Assembly (NCBI GenBank): GCA_964546645.1
Contig: CAZJKM010000003.1
Coordinates: 1-64,000, forward strand
Length of the DNA: 64,000 nucleotides
Source: A37T11 sp964546645
GTDB lineage: Bacteria > Bacteroidota > Bacteroidia > Sphingobacteriales > Sphingobacteriaceae
Reading direction: 5' to 3'
Position numbers and translations under genes: made by a program. Shown here piece after piece: positions 55,194 through 64,000 of this stretch. Position 1 is the stretch's first letter. Each line of letters begins with the position of its first letter. The notes beneath the pieces were generated by a model. That model searched no databases, was not told where the DNA came from, and worked only from the letters and a program-made list of their open reading frames with translations.

Positions 55194-56939
55194 TTAGTCT
55201 TTTACAATAAGCCGGAGCTCATCCAGCTGCTCTGCAGCGATGGCAGACGGTGCATCAATCATCACATCCCGTCCGGCATTGTTTTTCGGAAAGGCGATGA
55301 CATCACGGATGGAATCCAGTCCGGCAAAAATCGCAACCAGGCGGTCCAGGCCAAACGCAAGACCGCCGTGCGGCGGTGCACCATACGTAAACGCTTCCAT
55401 CAGGAAGCCGAACTGTTTCTCCGCTTCTGCCGGGGTAAAGCCTAATTTGCCGAACATCATTTCCTGCAGGGCACGGTCGTGGATACGGATGGACCCGCCA
55501 CCGATTTCCGTCCCGTTGATCACCAGGTCGTACGCATTGGCACGCACCTGCCCCGGATTGCTTTCCAGCAGGGCAATGTCTTCCGGTTTCGGCGAGGTGA
55601 ACGGGTGGTGCATGGCATGATAGCGGTTGCTTTCTTCATCCCATTCCAGCAATGGGAAATCAGTCACCCACAAGGGGGCGAATGTATTCCGGTCGCGCAG
55701 CCCGAGCCGGCCTCCCAGCTCCAGGCGTAGTTCATTAAGTTGTTTCCGGGTTTTATCGACCGGTCCGGCCATCACCAGTATCAGGTCACCGGGTTGGGCG
55801 TTGCATGCCGCGGCCCATTCTTTCAGGCGTTGTTCGTCGTAAAACTTGTCAACCGATGATTTTAACGTCCCATCCTCATGGTATCGCAGGTATATTAGGC
55901 CGGTTGCCCCTATTTGCGGGCGCTTGACAAAATCCGTCAGCTCATCCAGCTGTTTACGGGTAAAGGTGGCGCAGCCGGTGGCATTGATGCCCGCAATCAG
56001 TTCAGCTTGTTCAAATACCGGAAAGCCGGCACCTTTTACGAGGTCCGTCAGTTCCACGAAGGGCATGCCAAAACGGGTATCGGGTTTGTCCGATCCATAA
56101 AGCTTCATGGCATCGTCATAACTCATTCGGCGGAACGCGTCCAGCTGTATGCCCTTCACTTCCCTGAACAGGTGCCTGGTCAGCCCTTCAAAGATTTGCA
56201 GGATATCCTCCTGTTCCACAAAAGCCATTTCACAGTCGATCTGTGTAAATTCCGGCTGCCGGTCGGCCCGGAGGTCTTCATCCCGGAAACACTTGACGAT
56301 CTGGAAATACCGGTCGAATCCGGACACCATCAGCAATTGCTTAAAGGTCTGCGGCGATTGGGGGAGTGCATAAAACTCACCGGGATTCATTCTGCTGGGG
56401 ACCACGAAGTCACGTGCGCCTTCGGGTGTCGACTTGATCAGTACCGGTGTCTCTACCTCAATAAACTGTTGGTTACTCAGGTAGTTGCGCACCTCCTGGG
56501 AAATTTTGTGCCGTAGTATCAGGTTGTTCCGTACGGGATTGCGGCGCAGGTCCAGGTAACGGTATTTCATGCGGAGATCGTCACCGCCGTCTGTTTCATC
56601 TTCTATGAGAAAGGGGGGAAGCTTTGCCGGATTCAGGATCTCCAGTGCGCTTACTTTTATTTCAATATCCCCCGTGGGGATTTTTGGGTTTTTATTGGAG
56701 CGCTCGATGACGGTGCCGGTGACCTTCATCACGTATTCCCGGCCGAGCTCCCGGGCCTTTGCAAGCAGCGCCGGGTCATCATCCGCATCGAAGGCCAGCT
56801 GTGTGATGCCGTACCGGTCACGCACGTCCGTAAAGGTCATTCCCCCCAGGTCGCGCGATTTCTGTACCCATCCGCTTAGTACGACTGTTTTCCCCAGATC
56901 GGCGAGCGTCAGCTCCCCGCAAGTATGTGTTCTGTGCAT
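55194..56939 (-). CDS. aspS: Aspartyl-tRNA synthetase
   Basis: A 581-residue class II synthetase. It has an N-terminal anticodon-binding OB fold (GWVQKSRDLGGMTFTDVRDR), a catalytic core with motif 2 around FRDEDLRADRQPEFTQID, a bacterial insertion domain, and motif 3 GLAFGLDRLVAIFAG near the C-terminus. Length and insert fit the bacterial AspRS; the presence of gatCAB outside this window would decide whether it is non-discriminating. It has its own -7 box ending 5 nt before its ATG and drives the unknown gene at 53874. Confidence 0.97.
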   Translation of the reverse strand: MHRTHTCGELTLADLGKTVVLSGWVQKSRDLGGMTFTDVRDRYGITQLAFDADDDPALLAKARELGREYVMKVTGTVIERSNKNPKIPTGDIEIKVSALEILNPAKLPPFLIEDETDGGDDLRMKYRYLDLRRNPVRNNLILRHKISQEVRNYLSNQQFIEVETPVLIKSTPEGARDFVVPSRMNPGEFYALPQSPQTFKQLLMVSGFDRYFQIVKCFRDEDLRADRQPEFTQIDCEMAFVEQEDILQIFEGLTRHLFREVKGIQLDAFRRMSYDDAMKLYGSDKPDTRFGMPFVELTDLVKGAGFPVFEQAELIAGINATGCATFTRKQLDELTDFVKRPQIGATGLIYLRYHEDGTLKSSVDKFYDEQRLKEWAAACNAQPGDLILVMAGPVDKTRKQLNELRLELGGRLGLRDRNTFAPLWVTDFPLLEWDEESNRYHAMHHPFTSPKPEDIALLESNPGQVRANAYDLVINGTEIGGGSIRIHDRALQEMMFGKLGFTPAEAEKQFGFLMEAFTYGAPPHGGLAFGLDRLVAIFAGLDSIRDVIAFPKNNAGRDVMIDAPSAIAAEQLDELRLIVKD

Positions 56940-56943
56940 GGGG

Positions 56944-56951
56944 CAAAGGTA
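56944..56951 (-). promoter_or_regulatory. -7 promoter element directly before aspS (TACCTTTG)
   Basis: On the minus strand TACCTTTG fits TAnnTTTG; its last base is 5 nt before the aspS ATG at 56939, implying a leaderless or nearly leaderless transcript. Confidence 0.5.
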
Positions 56952-56977
56952 TCGTTTTCACACGATAACTGGAATAC

Positions 56978-58906
56978 TTACCCGGCGATGGATTTGGTTT
57001 TGCGGCTGACCGATAACCGGCTGATAGCCGTGACAATGGCGGCCGCGTCATACCCGCATTCCGACCACAGTTCTTTTTGTTCCCCGTGCTCAACAACCTG
57101 GTCGGGGATACCGAGCCTGACGACGGTCGCCTGATACGCATGGTCAGCCATGAATTCCAGTACAGCACTGCCCATACCCCCTTGCAGGCATCCGTCTTCA
57201 ACGGTTATGACATGGGGGTATTTACGGAAAACCTCATGGAGTAAATCCTGGTCCAGCGGTTTTACAAAGCGCAGGTCATAGTGGGCCGGGAAGATCCCCG
57301 CTTCATTCAGTTGCAGGAAGGCCTTGGTTACTTCATTGCCAATGTGGCCGATACTGAGTACCGCAACCTCTTCCCCATCCGTTATTTTCCGTCCCTGGCC
57401 AACCGGAATTTCTTTCAGTGTACGTTTCCAGTCGGGCATCACACCCTGTCCGCGGGGATAGCGGATCACAAACGGCCCCTTATCCTCCAGTTGGGCGGTA
57501 AACATCAGGTTGCGCAACTCTTCCTCGTTCATCGGGGCAGCCACCGTCATATTCGGTATACAGCGCATGTAAGCCAGGTCGTAGGCACCGTGGTGGGTCG
57601 CACCGTCAGCACCTGCGATGCCGGCCCGGTCCAGGCAAAACACGACATTCAGTTTCTGCAGGGCGACATCATGGATAACCTGGTCGTAGGCCCGCTGCAT
57701 AAAACTGGAGTAAATGTTACAGAACGGGACCATACCCCGGGTGGCCAGCCCGGCAGAAAAGGTGACCGCATGCTGCTCGGCGATACCGACGTCAAAAGCC
57801 CGGTCAGGCATCGCTTTCATCATGATATTCATGGATGAGCCGGAAGGCATGGCCGGCGTAATCCCCACGATCTTGTCATTCCGTTCAGCCAGCTCAACGA
57901 GGGTATGGCCGAAGACATCCTGGTATTTGGGAGGTACGGGTTTATCATTGACCGATTTCCTGATCTCCCCGGTAATTTTATCAAACAGTCCGGGTGCATG
58001 CCAGGTCGTCTGGTCTTTTTCAGCCAGGGTAAACCCTTTGCCTTTAACGGTAATGCAATGCAGCAGTTTGGGGCCGGGAATATCCCGGAGCTCGTGGAGT
58101 GTTCTCACCAGCCGTTTGACGTCGTGGCCGTCCACCGGACCGAAATAGCGGAATTTTAAGGACTCAAACAGGTTGCTGCTCTTCAGCAACGTACCTTTGA
58201 TACTCTTTTCAATTTTCTTAACGACCCCGAAAGCATCCGGCCCCAGTTCAGATATCTTGGTCAGTACGGAAGCGATATCATCCCTGAAACGGTTGTATGG
58301 CTTGGAAATCGTTATACTGGTGAGGTACTCTTTCAGGGCTCCGACATTGGGATCGATGGACATGCAGTTATCATTCAGGATAACGAGCAGGTTGGAGTTT
58401 TCAATACCGGCATGGTTGAGGGCTTCAAAAGCCATTCCGGCGGTCATGGCGCCATCGCCGATGACGGCCACATGCTGCCGGTCTGTCTCTCCTTTGTAAT
58501 GGGAGGCAACGGCCATGCCCAATGCAGCCGAGATAGACGTGGACGAATGTCCTACACCAAAGGTATCGTATTCGCTTTCTGCCCTCCTGGGGAAACCACT
58601 GATGCCGCCGTATACCCGGTTCGTGTGAAAAACCGCTCTCCTGCCGGTTAATATTTTATGGCCGTAAGCCTGGTGGCCGACGTCCCAAACCAGCTGATCG
58701 TATGGCGTATTCAGCACGTAATGCAGGGCCACGGTAAGTTCAACAACCCCCAGGCTCGCTGCAAAATGCCCGCCTTTCACCGAGACAACATCAATGATAT
58801 ACTGACGCAGTTCATGGCAGAGTTGTTCCAGATCTTTTTCTTTAAGGAGCTTTAAATCAGACGGGTTATTCACCCTTTTTAGTAATTCTCCTGCTTCAAA
58901 ATACAT
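56978..58906 (-). CDS. dxs: 1-Deoxy-D-xylulose-5-phosphate synthase
   Basis: A 642-residue thiamin-diphosphate enzyme that condenses pyruvate and glyceraldehyde-3-phosphate, the first step of the MEP isoprenoid pathway. The TPP motif is GDGAMTAGMAFEALNHAG near residue 152. DVGHQAYGHKILTGR, the catalytic-region GIAEQHAVTFSAG near 370 and DGATHHGAYDLAY follow. It is full length. aspS begins 38 bp downstream. A -7 element lies 30 nt upstream of its ATG. Confidence 0.97.
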   Translation of the reverse strand: MYFEAGELLKRVNNPSDLKLLKEKDLEQLCHELRQYIIDVVSVKGGHFAASLGVVELTVALHYVLNTPYDQLVWDVGHQAYGHKILTGRRAVFHTNRVYGGISGFPRRAESEYDTFGVGHSSTSISAALGMAVASHYKGETDRQHVAVIGDGAMTAGMAFEALNHAGIENSNLLVILNDNCMSIDPNVGALKEYLTSITISKPYNRFRDDIASVLTKISELGPDAFGVVKKIEKSIKGTLLKSSNLFESLKFRYFGPVDGHDVKRLVRTLHELRDIPGPKLLHCITVKGKGFTLAEKDQTTWHAPGLFDKITGEIRKSVNDKPVPPKYQDVFGHTLVELAERNDKIVGITPAMPSGSSMNIMMKAMPDRAFDVGIAEQHAVTFSAGLATRGMVPFCNIYSSFMQRAYDQVIHDVALQKLNVVFCLDRAGIAGADGATHHGAYDLAYMRCIPNMTVAAPMNEEELRNLMFTAQLEDKGPFVIRYPRGQGVMPDWKRTLKEIPVGQGRKITDGEEVAVLSIGHIGNEVTKAFLQLNEAGIFPAHYDLRFVKPLDQDLLHEVFRKYPHVITVEDGCLQGGMGSAVLEFMADHAYQATVVRLGIPDQVVEHGEQKELWSECGYDAAAIVTAISRLSVSRKTKSIAG

Positions 58907-58935
58907 ATTCCACCCGGATTAAGAGAAAAGACGGA

Positions 58936-58943
58936 CAAACTTA
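58936..58943 (-). promoter_or_regulatory. -7 promoter element for dxs (TAAGTTTG)
   Basis: Minus-strand TAAGTTTG fits TAnnTTTG, 30 nt before the dxs ATG at 58906. Confidence 0.4.
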
Positions 58944-59043
58944 ACATAAAAATTTAAATTCCTGCATGGATTTGCAGGCCGTCCTCTCGCTTTATGTTTT
59001 AACAGGGGAAGAACTTGATTGTTTAATGGGAGGGCGCTCCCAG

Positions 59044-59793
59044 CTACTCCGGAAGGATACCGAGTGCCTCCAGCAGCCGGGCTTTGCCCTCCTTCGATAC
59101 GGATAGCTGTTTGTTTTCCGGGACAGACAGGATGACATAGCCTTTTTTGATGCCTTGTACATGGGTAATATGGACCGCATGCTGCCGGTGGATGCGGACA
59201 AACCGGCCTTTCGGCAACCGGGCCAGCAGGTGTTCCAGCGTTTCACCGACCCGGATGTGCTCGTCGTTTCCACCAACTGACAGGTAGAGAGCCCCTCCAA
59301 CCATACGGATGTAATTGATGGAAGAAATATAAACGATATGGAACACCTTGTTGAACCATACCTGTATATAGTCGCGCAGTACCGGCTGTTCCCCATCCAC
59401 CGGGAATCCGCATTGGGCCTGCGCTCTTCGTACGGCCTTCAGCAGCCGGTCAAACGGGATCGGCTTGAGCAGGAAATCTGTTACGTCCAGGTCAAAGCCA
59501 TCTGCGGCAAATGTTTTGTAAGCGGTGCACAGGATCACCGCAGGCGGTCGCTGTGGCAGCCGCCGGAGCAGCTCAAGCCCGTTTATCCCATGCATCTGCA
59601 CATCCAGAAAAAGAAGGTCCGGCAGCGGGCCGCGGATCAGTGCTTCCAGGCCTTCGGCCGGATCGGTCAACGAGGCGACCACCCTGAGTTCGGGTATTTT
59701 GTCGAGGTGTTGTTGCAATGAGCGGATAGAAGTCCGCTCATCATCGATCATCATACAATTGAAAATCATCGGGTTCATATTACAAACATGCAT
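59044..59793 (-). CDS. LytTR-type response regulator
   Basis: A 249-residue two-component regulator. The receiver domain spans about residues 10-130: acidic pair MMIDDE, phospho-acceptor Asp64 in LLFLDVQMHG, and the conserved Lys in FLLKPIPF. The LytTR DNA-binding domain spans about 145-245, with HIRVGETLEHLLARLP and FVRIHRQHAVHITHV. Several in-frame ATGs lie at the start (59793, 59778, 59769), and the true one is not decided by a ribosome site. The usual adjacent histidine kinase gene (LytS/YpdA type) is missing, so the partner must be elsewhere. Confidence 0.92.
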   Translation of the reverse strand: MHVCNMNPMIFNCMMIDDERTSIRSLQQHLDKIPELRVVASLTDPAEGLEALIRGPLPDLLFLDVQMHGINGLELLRRLPQRPPAVILCTAYKTFAADGFDLDVTDFLLKPIPFDRLLKAVRRAQAQCGFPVDGEQPVLRDYIQVWFNKVFHIVYISSINYIRMVGGALYLSVGGNDEHIRVGETLEHLLARLPKGRFVRIHRQHAVHITHVQGIKKGYVILSVPENKQLSVSKEGKARLLEALGILPE

Positions 59794-59854
59794 AACCTGA
59801 CGGACACGGCCAAGAACTTCTGCCGAAAAGCGCCTAACGGGCCCCGAACGGGGG

Positions 59855-59898
59855 TTTCCGGCGGGTGAACGCCAAATAAACCGCTCACCCGGCGGAAA
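59855..59898. promoter_or_regulatory. Near-perfect inverted repeat between the LytTR and Crp-type genes
   Basis: TTTCCGGCGGGTGA (59855-59868) pairs with TCACCCGGCGGAAA (59885-59898), with one mismatch in 14. It is central in the 193-bp divergent intergenic region, flanked by other GC-rich inverted words. It could be an operator shared by both regulators or an RNA structure. Confidence 0.45.
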
Positions 59899-59986
59899 GC
59901 GGTTTTCGGGCGGCGTTCGTACGATTTCGGCGGTAGCTGCTTGATGAGACCGTCCGGATAAGCCACCTTAGCGGGAAAGACGGCAC

Positions 59987-60574
59987 ATGGAAGCATTGTT
60001 CCATTTCTGGCAATCCCGTTGCGGTGCGGTTTCTGATCAGGCACGTGCGTACCTGAAAGAAGGCTGCCAGGAACGGCATTATCGTCGTGACAGAGTGATC
60101 CGGTTGCCGGATGAGCGATTCCCGTATCTGTGCATTGTGCTGGAGGGGTTGGCGGGAGGCTACCACTACGACTATGGCGGACGGCGGCGTCTCCGGGAGC
60201 TGGTGCTGCCGATGGATTTTTTTACCGGCACCAAGCACGTATTCAGCCGTACGGTCTATCCCGTAGAGTATGTTGCCCTGCAGAAAACCAGGTTGCTGCT
60301 GTTGTTGCTTCCCCACGTACAGGAAGGCCAGCGGCGGTACCCGGAGATCGGTGAGCTGATCCAGGTGCTTAAGCAGCGGAAGATATTGCTGTTGCGTGCT
60401 TTGGTGGAGATCTATCAGGAAGAAAGGGCGTTTGACCGTTATTCGGTATACGCCGAACGACTGCCCGACTGGCCGTTCAGCCTGCCACTGACATACCAGG
60501 CCAACTTGCTGCGCATGAGCCTCGGCCACATCAAAAAGATGAAAAAAAGATACCTGACCTTCCGAAAAATGTGA
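59987..60574 (+). CDS. Crp/Fnr-family transcriptional regulator
   Basis: A 195-residue protein with an N-terminal cupin-like cNMP-binding domain (about residues 15-115: YLCIVLEGLAGGYHYD, LPMDFFTGTKHVF). After a helical linker comes a short C-terminal helix-turn-helix (TYQANLLRMSLGHIKKMKKR) in the position where Bacteroidota Crp-like proteins carry SLGITPQSLSRIRK-type helices. cNMP-contact residues are not conserved clearly enough to predict an effector. It is divergent from the LytTR gene and followed by a terminator. Confidence 0.85.
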   Translation: MEALFHFWQSRCGAVSDQARAYLKEGCQERHYRRDRVIRLPDERFPYLCIVLEGLAGGYHYDYGGRRRLRELVLPMDFFTGTKHVFSRTVYPVEYVALQKTRLLLLLLPHVQEGQRRYPEIGELIQVLKQRKILLLRALVEIYQEERAFDRYSVYAERLPDWPFSLPLTYQANLLRMSLGHIKKMKKRYLTFRKM

Positions 60575-60578
60575 AAAA

Positions 60579-60597
60579 AGGCGCAAGCTATGCGCCT
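60579..60597 (+). terminator. Terminator-like hairpin after the Crp-type gene
   Basis: AGGCGCA (60579-60585) pairs with TGCGCCT (60591-60597) around a 5-nt loop, directly after the stop codon at 60574, followed by ATTTC. Confidence 0.55.
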
Positions 60598-60755
60598 ATT
60601 TCAGAAAAAAAAGCACCCGAACTTTACGGTATAAAAAGGAGGTATGCGATGGGACCCTGAAAAAGCCGGTAAGGTGCGGTTTACTGCCGGGCGGTAAACG
60701 GCAAAGCCAATTGTTAAGGTCTATTTTTTTAAACTAAAGGTAGCATTCACCTTAA

Positions 60756-61151
60756 ATGCATGTTAATGATATGTTAATCGTAAAAATCGCGGCCATTACG
60801 GTGGTCGCAGCAACAGTAACTATTTCCGGCTTAGGCGAAATCTCTGCCGGAGATAAGGTAATGGCAAACAACACGCTGGCAGAGAGTTCCACAAAAGCTA
60901 CGATAACGCCTCAAAACTACTGGTTCAGGGTGTCAGAAACTACTATTGAGTCGACACCGGTCAGTGAAAGTGAGTTGGAGACAGAGCTGTGTGATCTGCC
61001 ATTCAGCGCCGGACGGCCTGTTTGCGCGGTAGCTTTTGAATCGGAAACGGAATTGACAACGCCTCCTACCACCAATCTGGAAGAAACTTCTGTTATTGAT
61101 CCTCAGAACGGTGAGCCTGTCGCTGAAGTTAGGTATAAGGAGCCGGAGTAA
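60756..61151 (+). CDS. Small exported hypothetical protein
   Basis: A 131-residue protein. Its hydrophobic N-terminus (LIVKIAAITVVAATVTISG) looks like an uncleaved or weak signal peptide; an ATG at 60771 is an alternative start. The C-terminal part has YWFRVSETTIE and a Cys pair ELCDLPFSAGRPVCAVAFE. This pattern resembles small Bacteroidota exported proteins of the DUF6520 type, but I am not confident of that assignment. A strong terminator follows. Confidence 0.65.
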   Translation: MHVNDMLIVKIAAITVVAATVTISGLGEISAGDKVMANNTLAESSTKATITPQNYWFRVSETTIESTPVSESELETELCDLPFSAGRPVCAVAFESETELTTPPTTNLEETSVIDPQNGEPVAEVRYKEPE

Positions 61152-61166
61152 GCGTATGCCGGAAAC

Positions 61167-61202
61167 AACCCCGCTGTTCCATATGCAGGTAACAGCGGGG
61201 TT
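61167..61202. terminator. Bidirectional terminator hairpin
   Basis: A perfect 12-bp stem, AACCCCGCTGTT (61167-61178) with AACAGCGGGGTT (61191-61202), between the convergent gene ends at 61151 (plus) and 61208 (minus). Confidence 0.8.
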
Positions 61203-61207
61203 ATTTA

Positions 61208-62587
61208 TTACCGTATATTTTGCTCCATACCGGTTTCCGCAATGACCTCTTCCGGTATGGGAAGCACATACCTGCTGTCACCAGGCGGAAGTGTATACAA
61301 CGACCCGTTTACATGCCTGGTCAGGGTTTGCTTAAACCTGTCATCCAGATTCAGTCTTCGCAGATCTGCCCACCGGGCACAGCGGAATACCAGCTCTTTT
61401 CTCCTATGCTCCAACACCAGGCGCAGCACCGCATCACTGTCGTCCTCTTGTTCTGTGCTGAATGTTTGCGACCGGTAGCGGTACCGCAGCAAGTCAGTAA
61501 GCACGGCCAGTGCCTCCTGTGGCTTTGATTGCCGCGCCAGGCTTTCTGCTTTAACGAGGTACATTTCTCCGGTCGCAATGCCGTTGAAGAAAAAGCGGGA
61601 TCCGGTATAGGACCCTTTAAAAGTCATGCCGCTACCCGTGACGTTTCGGAAGTAGGCTGCCTTCCTCAGGTCGTCCGGATCATACGAGTTAAACAAAACG
61701 GAATCGACAAAAAACAGATTCGGATTATAGATTGCTCCGGACATGGGTGTTGCGTGAAAGATCACTTCCTTATTAAACGCCTGAAAAGGGAAATTCACGG
61801 TAACGTTGATATCGTTGAAATTAATCAGTTCGCTCCTGATCTGCAGGCATGAATCAGCATAACGTCCTGCTTCCGGATATTTTCCTATTTGCAGGTAAGC
61901 CTTCGCCAGCAAGGCAAAAGCTGCTGCTTTGGACGGGCGGGTTGGAGCCAGTGGGACTTGGGGCAGTAACGCGGCAGCGCGCAATAAGTCCTGAAAGATC
62001 CGGTCATACGTTTCCTGAACCCTGGCCCGCACAGACAGGACACTCATATCCGACTCCTCCCTTAGCGGAAGGCCCGCATCCTGCTGTGCAGTTTGTTCAT
62101 GGTAAGGCTTGCAAAAAACCTGAGCGAGATGAAAAAACGCCCAGCTCCTGTAAAACAAGGCACTGCCGCTTATGTTATCGTAGGCAACAGGGTCACTTCT
62201 GCGTTCGATGCTCTCCAGGCCTTCTATGGCAAGATTAGCATACAAGACAGACTGGTACGGCCTCCACCAATGGCTTCCGGGTTGCCCCTCATAAATATCT
62301 CCGGCCCACAGATAAGCGTTGCGCTGCTCGGGCTGTGTAAGTACGTTCCATCTTTGGGATGTAATATAAAAATCATCCGATCCCATCTCTCCGAGTGACG
62401 GAGTAGTTTCTGTGTTCATCACCTCAGAATTGTCCAGCAGCGCCTGCAAATCTTCCAGCGACGCAGGTACGACCAGTTTTTTATCCGGTTTAATGGTAAG
62501 CCATGCATCGTGGCACGATGCCAAGGTGAGAAGAAATGCAGCTGTAGTTAGCCGCAGCAATCGAAGTCGTTTCATTATTGGTATCAT
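61208..62587 (-). CDS. SusD/RagB-family outer-membrane substrate-binding lipoprotein (second locus)
   Basis: A 459-residue lipoprotein; the signal ends in LTLASC (Cys near residue 25). SusD features: FYRSWAFFHLAQVFCKPYHE, AAAFALLAKAYLQIGKYPEAG, and the late LVLEHRRKELVFRCARWADLRRLN motif. It is shorter than the first SusD (610 residues) and not closely similar to it. It lies 8 bp after the SusC gene. An alternative ATG is at 62575. Confidence 0.95.
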   Translation of the reverse strand: MIPIMKRLRLLRLTTAAFLLTLASCHDAWLTIKPDKKLVVPASLEDLQALLDNSEVMNTETTPSLGEMGSDDFYITSQRWNVLTQPEQRNAYLWAGDIYEGQPGSHWWRPYQSVLYANLAIEGLESIERRSDPVAYDNISGSALFYRSWAFFHLAQVFCKPYHEQTAQQDAGLPLREESDMSVLSVRARVQETYDRIFQDLLRAAALLPQVPLAPTRPSKAAAFALLAKAYLQIGKYPEAGRYADSCLQIRSELINFNDINVTVNFPFQAFNKEVIFHATPMSGAIYNPNLFFVDSVLFNSYDPDDLRKAAYFRNVTGSGMTFKGSYTGSRFFFNGIATGEMYLVKAESLARQSKPQEALAVLTDLLRYRYRSQTFSTEQEDDSDAVLRLVLEHRRKELVFRCARWADLRRLNLDDRFKQTLTRHVNGSLYTLPPGDSRYVLPIPEEVIAETGMEQNIR

Positions 62588-62595
62588 GACTATGG

Positions 62596-64000
62596 TTAAA
62601 AAATGGTTTTAAGACCTACAGAAATCAATCTTGCCGGAGGAATGGAAACCGATGGATAATCCGGGTCGGTATCGGCTCCTGTCGCTTTCCAGATGATGCC
62701 GGGATTACGGGCATATACAAATAAGTGTACCTGTTTCAGGGGAATGCGGTGGTATTGCTGCAAGTTGATAATATATCCAATATTCAAGTCCTGTAAGCGG
62801 ATATGATCACCTTTCTCCACCAGTACAGCTGAATTTCCATATACCTGGTCCCGGTTTAAAGACTGTGTTGAAGGAAAAGATGGAATCGTTGTAAACTGTT
62901 CATCACCCGGCTGTATCCACCGGTCTGCAAAATCGCGGTGTCCGATGCCGGTGTTGACCATCGTACCATAATTGATAGTAGACCGCCTGAAATAATAGTC
63001 GGCTTTCCAGGTTATGTTTGCACTGAAACTTATATTTTTCCATGAGAAGGAATTGCGTATGGCTCCTGTGTAAAGCGGCACCGTCGTGCCGTGCATCACC
63101 AGGTCGTCCAGTGTGAACGACTGCATAAACTTCGGGTAGTCTGTACCCGGGGTACCATCAACCATGACCAACGGATCGCCGGACTGTCCATCCAGGCCCA
63201 TCCAGGGTATGCTGTAAATTGCATCAGGGGAAACCCCTTCTATCCGCCGGAGCGAGTAGCTGCTGCTGGATAAACTTAGTGACGGACTGGCGTAGTATTT
63301 TGTAACCCGGTTGCGTGTCAGGTTTGCGATAATACTGGTGTGCCATGAAAAGTTGCCGGTCAGGTTTTGTGTATTCAGTTCCAGGTCAACTCCTTTGGTT
63401 TCCATGTTGGCATAGTTAAGGAATACGTTTGAGTTGACATAACCGGTGGTGGGGTCAAGTGGTATATTATTGCCCAGCAGGTCCCCTGCCTTCTTATGAT
63501 AATATTCAATACTCCCTTTCACCCTACCGCCGGCCGTTCCAAAGTCGAGGCCTGTATTCCATACGGCTACACGTTCCCACCGCAGTTGCGGGTTACCGGG
63601 AATATAGATAGCAGCCTTTTTTAAGTCAGTTGTGGCATCGGTACTGTAATTTACTGTTGTAAATGCGGTAACTGTTTTGCTCACATTTCCATTATAGCCA
63701 TATGTCAGCCTCCATTTCAGGTACGGTAGCCATGAAAGGTCGTAGAAAGCCTCCTGAGACAGATTCCAGGCTCCGCCCAGCGACCAGAGAGGTACGCCCT
63801 TCTGATTGGTTTTCACTCCGAAGAGATTAGAACCATCCCACCGCATGCTGGCAGATAATACATAGCGGCTATCAAAGGTATATGCTGTATTTCCGTAGTA
63901 GGAAACAAAGCGATCTGTCAGATCTGATAGGGTTGATGATGGCGATGGCAGTCTCGCCGTGTTACCTCTGGGCCGCAGGGGGTAACGCGTCAGGTAATCA
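62596..64000 (-). CDS. SusC/RagA-family TonB-dependent transporter, C-terminal part (cut by right edge)
   Basis: An open frame of 468 codons that continues in frame to the right edge; an ATG at 63846 is internal, not the start. The visible part is beta barrel with the typical SusC region TFDSRYVLSASMRWDGSN, GVPLWSLGGAWNLSQEAF, WERVAVWNTGLDF and the C-terminal VGLKTIF ending in Phe. The N-terminal domain and plug lie outside the window. It pairs with the SusD directly downstream. Confidence 0.93.
   Translation of the reverse strand, partial: DYLTRYPLRPRGNTARLPSPSSTLSDLTDRFVSYYGNTAYTFDSRYVLSASMRWDGSNLFGVKTNQKGVPLWSLGGAWNLSQEAFYDLSWLPYLKWRLTYGYNGNVSKTVTAFTTVNYSTDATTDLKKAAIYIPGNPQLRWERVAVWNTGLDFGTAGGRVKGSIEYYHKKAGDLLGNNIPLDPTTGYVNSNVFLNYANMETKGVDLELNTQNLTGNFSWHTSIIANLTRNRVTKYYASPSLSLSSSSYSLRRIEGVSPDAIYSIPWMGLDGQSGDPLVMVDGTPGTDYPKFMQSFTLDDLVMHGTTVPLYTGAIRNSFSWKNISFSANITWKADYYFRRSTINYGTMVNTGIGHRDFADRWIQPGDEQFTTIPSFPSTQSLNRDQVYGNSAVLVEKGDHIRLQDLNIGYIINLQQYHRIPLKQVHLFVYARNPGIIWKATGADTDPDYPSVSIPPARLISVGLKTIF

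Overview
The window looks like chromosomal DNA from a Bacteroidota bacterium, most likely of the Chitinophagaceae or a close relative (family level is inference). The evidence is two SusC/SusD pairs, a Bacteroidota-type succinate dehydrogenase (sdhC-sdhA-sdhB), the parA-parB-DUF5683-dapB-lepB neighbourhood, an ECF sigma / anti-sigma-like / outer-membrane-barrel operon, and promoters of the Bacteroidota type (TTTG ... TAnnTTTG). Base composition is close to even, apart from an AT-rich 0.86-kb intergenic stretch at 28.6-29.5 kb. I saw no rRNA, tRNA, CRISPR array, phage or transposase gene.

Layout. 1-8 kb: an SNF2 helicase cut by the left edge, dapF, an HtrA-type protease, a small exported HExxH protein and the helicase hrpB. 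8.1-11.7 kb: the succinate dehydrogenase operon. 11.7-16.2 kb: a cytoplasmic binding-protein-like ORF, a DUF458/YkuK-like protein, an orphan ABC ATPase, and a sigma/anti-sigma/barrel operon. 16.3-22 kb: lepB, dapB, DUF5683, parB and parA on the minus strand. This run is interrupted between DUF5683 and dapB by about 0.8 kb that holds a fibronectin-III-like fragment and a degenerate 42-bp (14-codon) tandem repeat array. 22-28.6 kb: a flavin reductase, leuS, a possible small RNA, an OmpA-like protein, a pnuC/NadR-like kinase pair for NAD salvage, and a DeoR-type repressor.

29.5-48 kb is the most distinctive region. It is a long plus-strand gene series: SusC, SusD, a BACON-domain lipoprotein, a calcineurin-type phosphoesterase lipoprotein, an MFS transporter, an FAD oxidoreductase, an endonuclease/exonuclease/phosphatase-fold enzyme, a polyol-permease-type MFS transporter, a 2-hydroxyacid dehydrogenase, two FGGY sugar kinases, a histidine phosphatase and a glycerophosphodiesterase. 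I recognise no glycoside hydrolase or polysaccharide lyase in it, but it has several phosphoesterase folds. The transporter/dehydrogenase/kinase trio matches the composition of the uncharacterised Bacillus subtilis yoaB-yoaD-yoaC set. I infer a locus that imports and breaks down a phosphodiester-linked polyol or sugar compound, possibly under the upstream DeoR-type regulator.

48-64 kb: a large exported protein with a TonB plug domain, gcvP, a conserved protein of unknown function downstream of aspS, dxs, a LytTR response regulator divergent from a Crp/Fnr-like regulator, a small exported protein, and a second SusD/SusC pair with SusC cut by the right edge. Several genes (hrpB, aspS, pnuC and two small ORFs) have a -7 box ending only 5-9 nt before the start codon, which suggests leaderless or nearly leaderless mRNAs.
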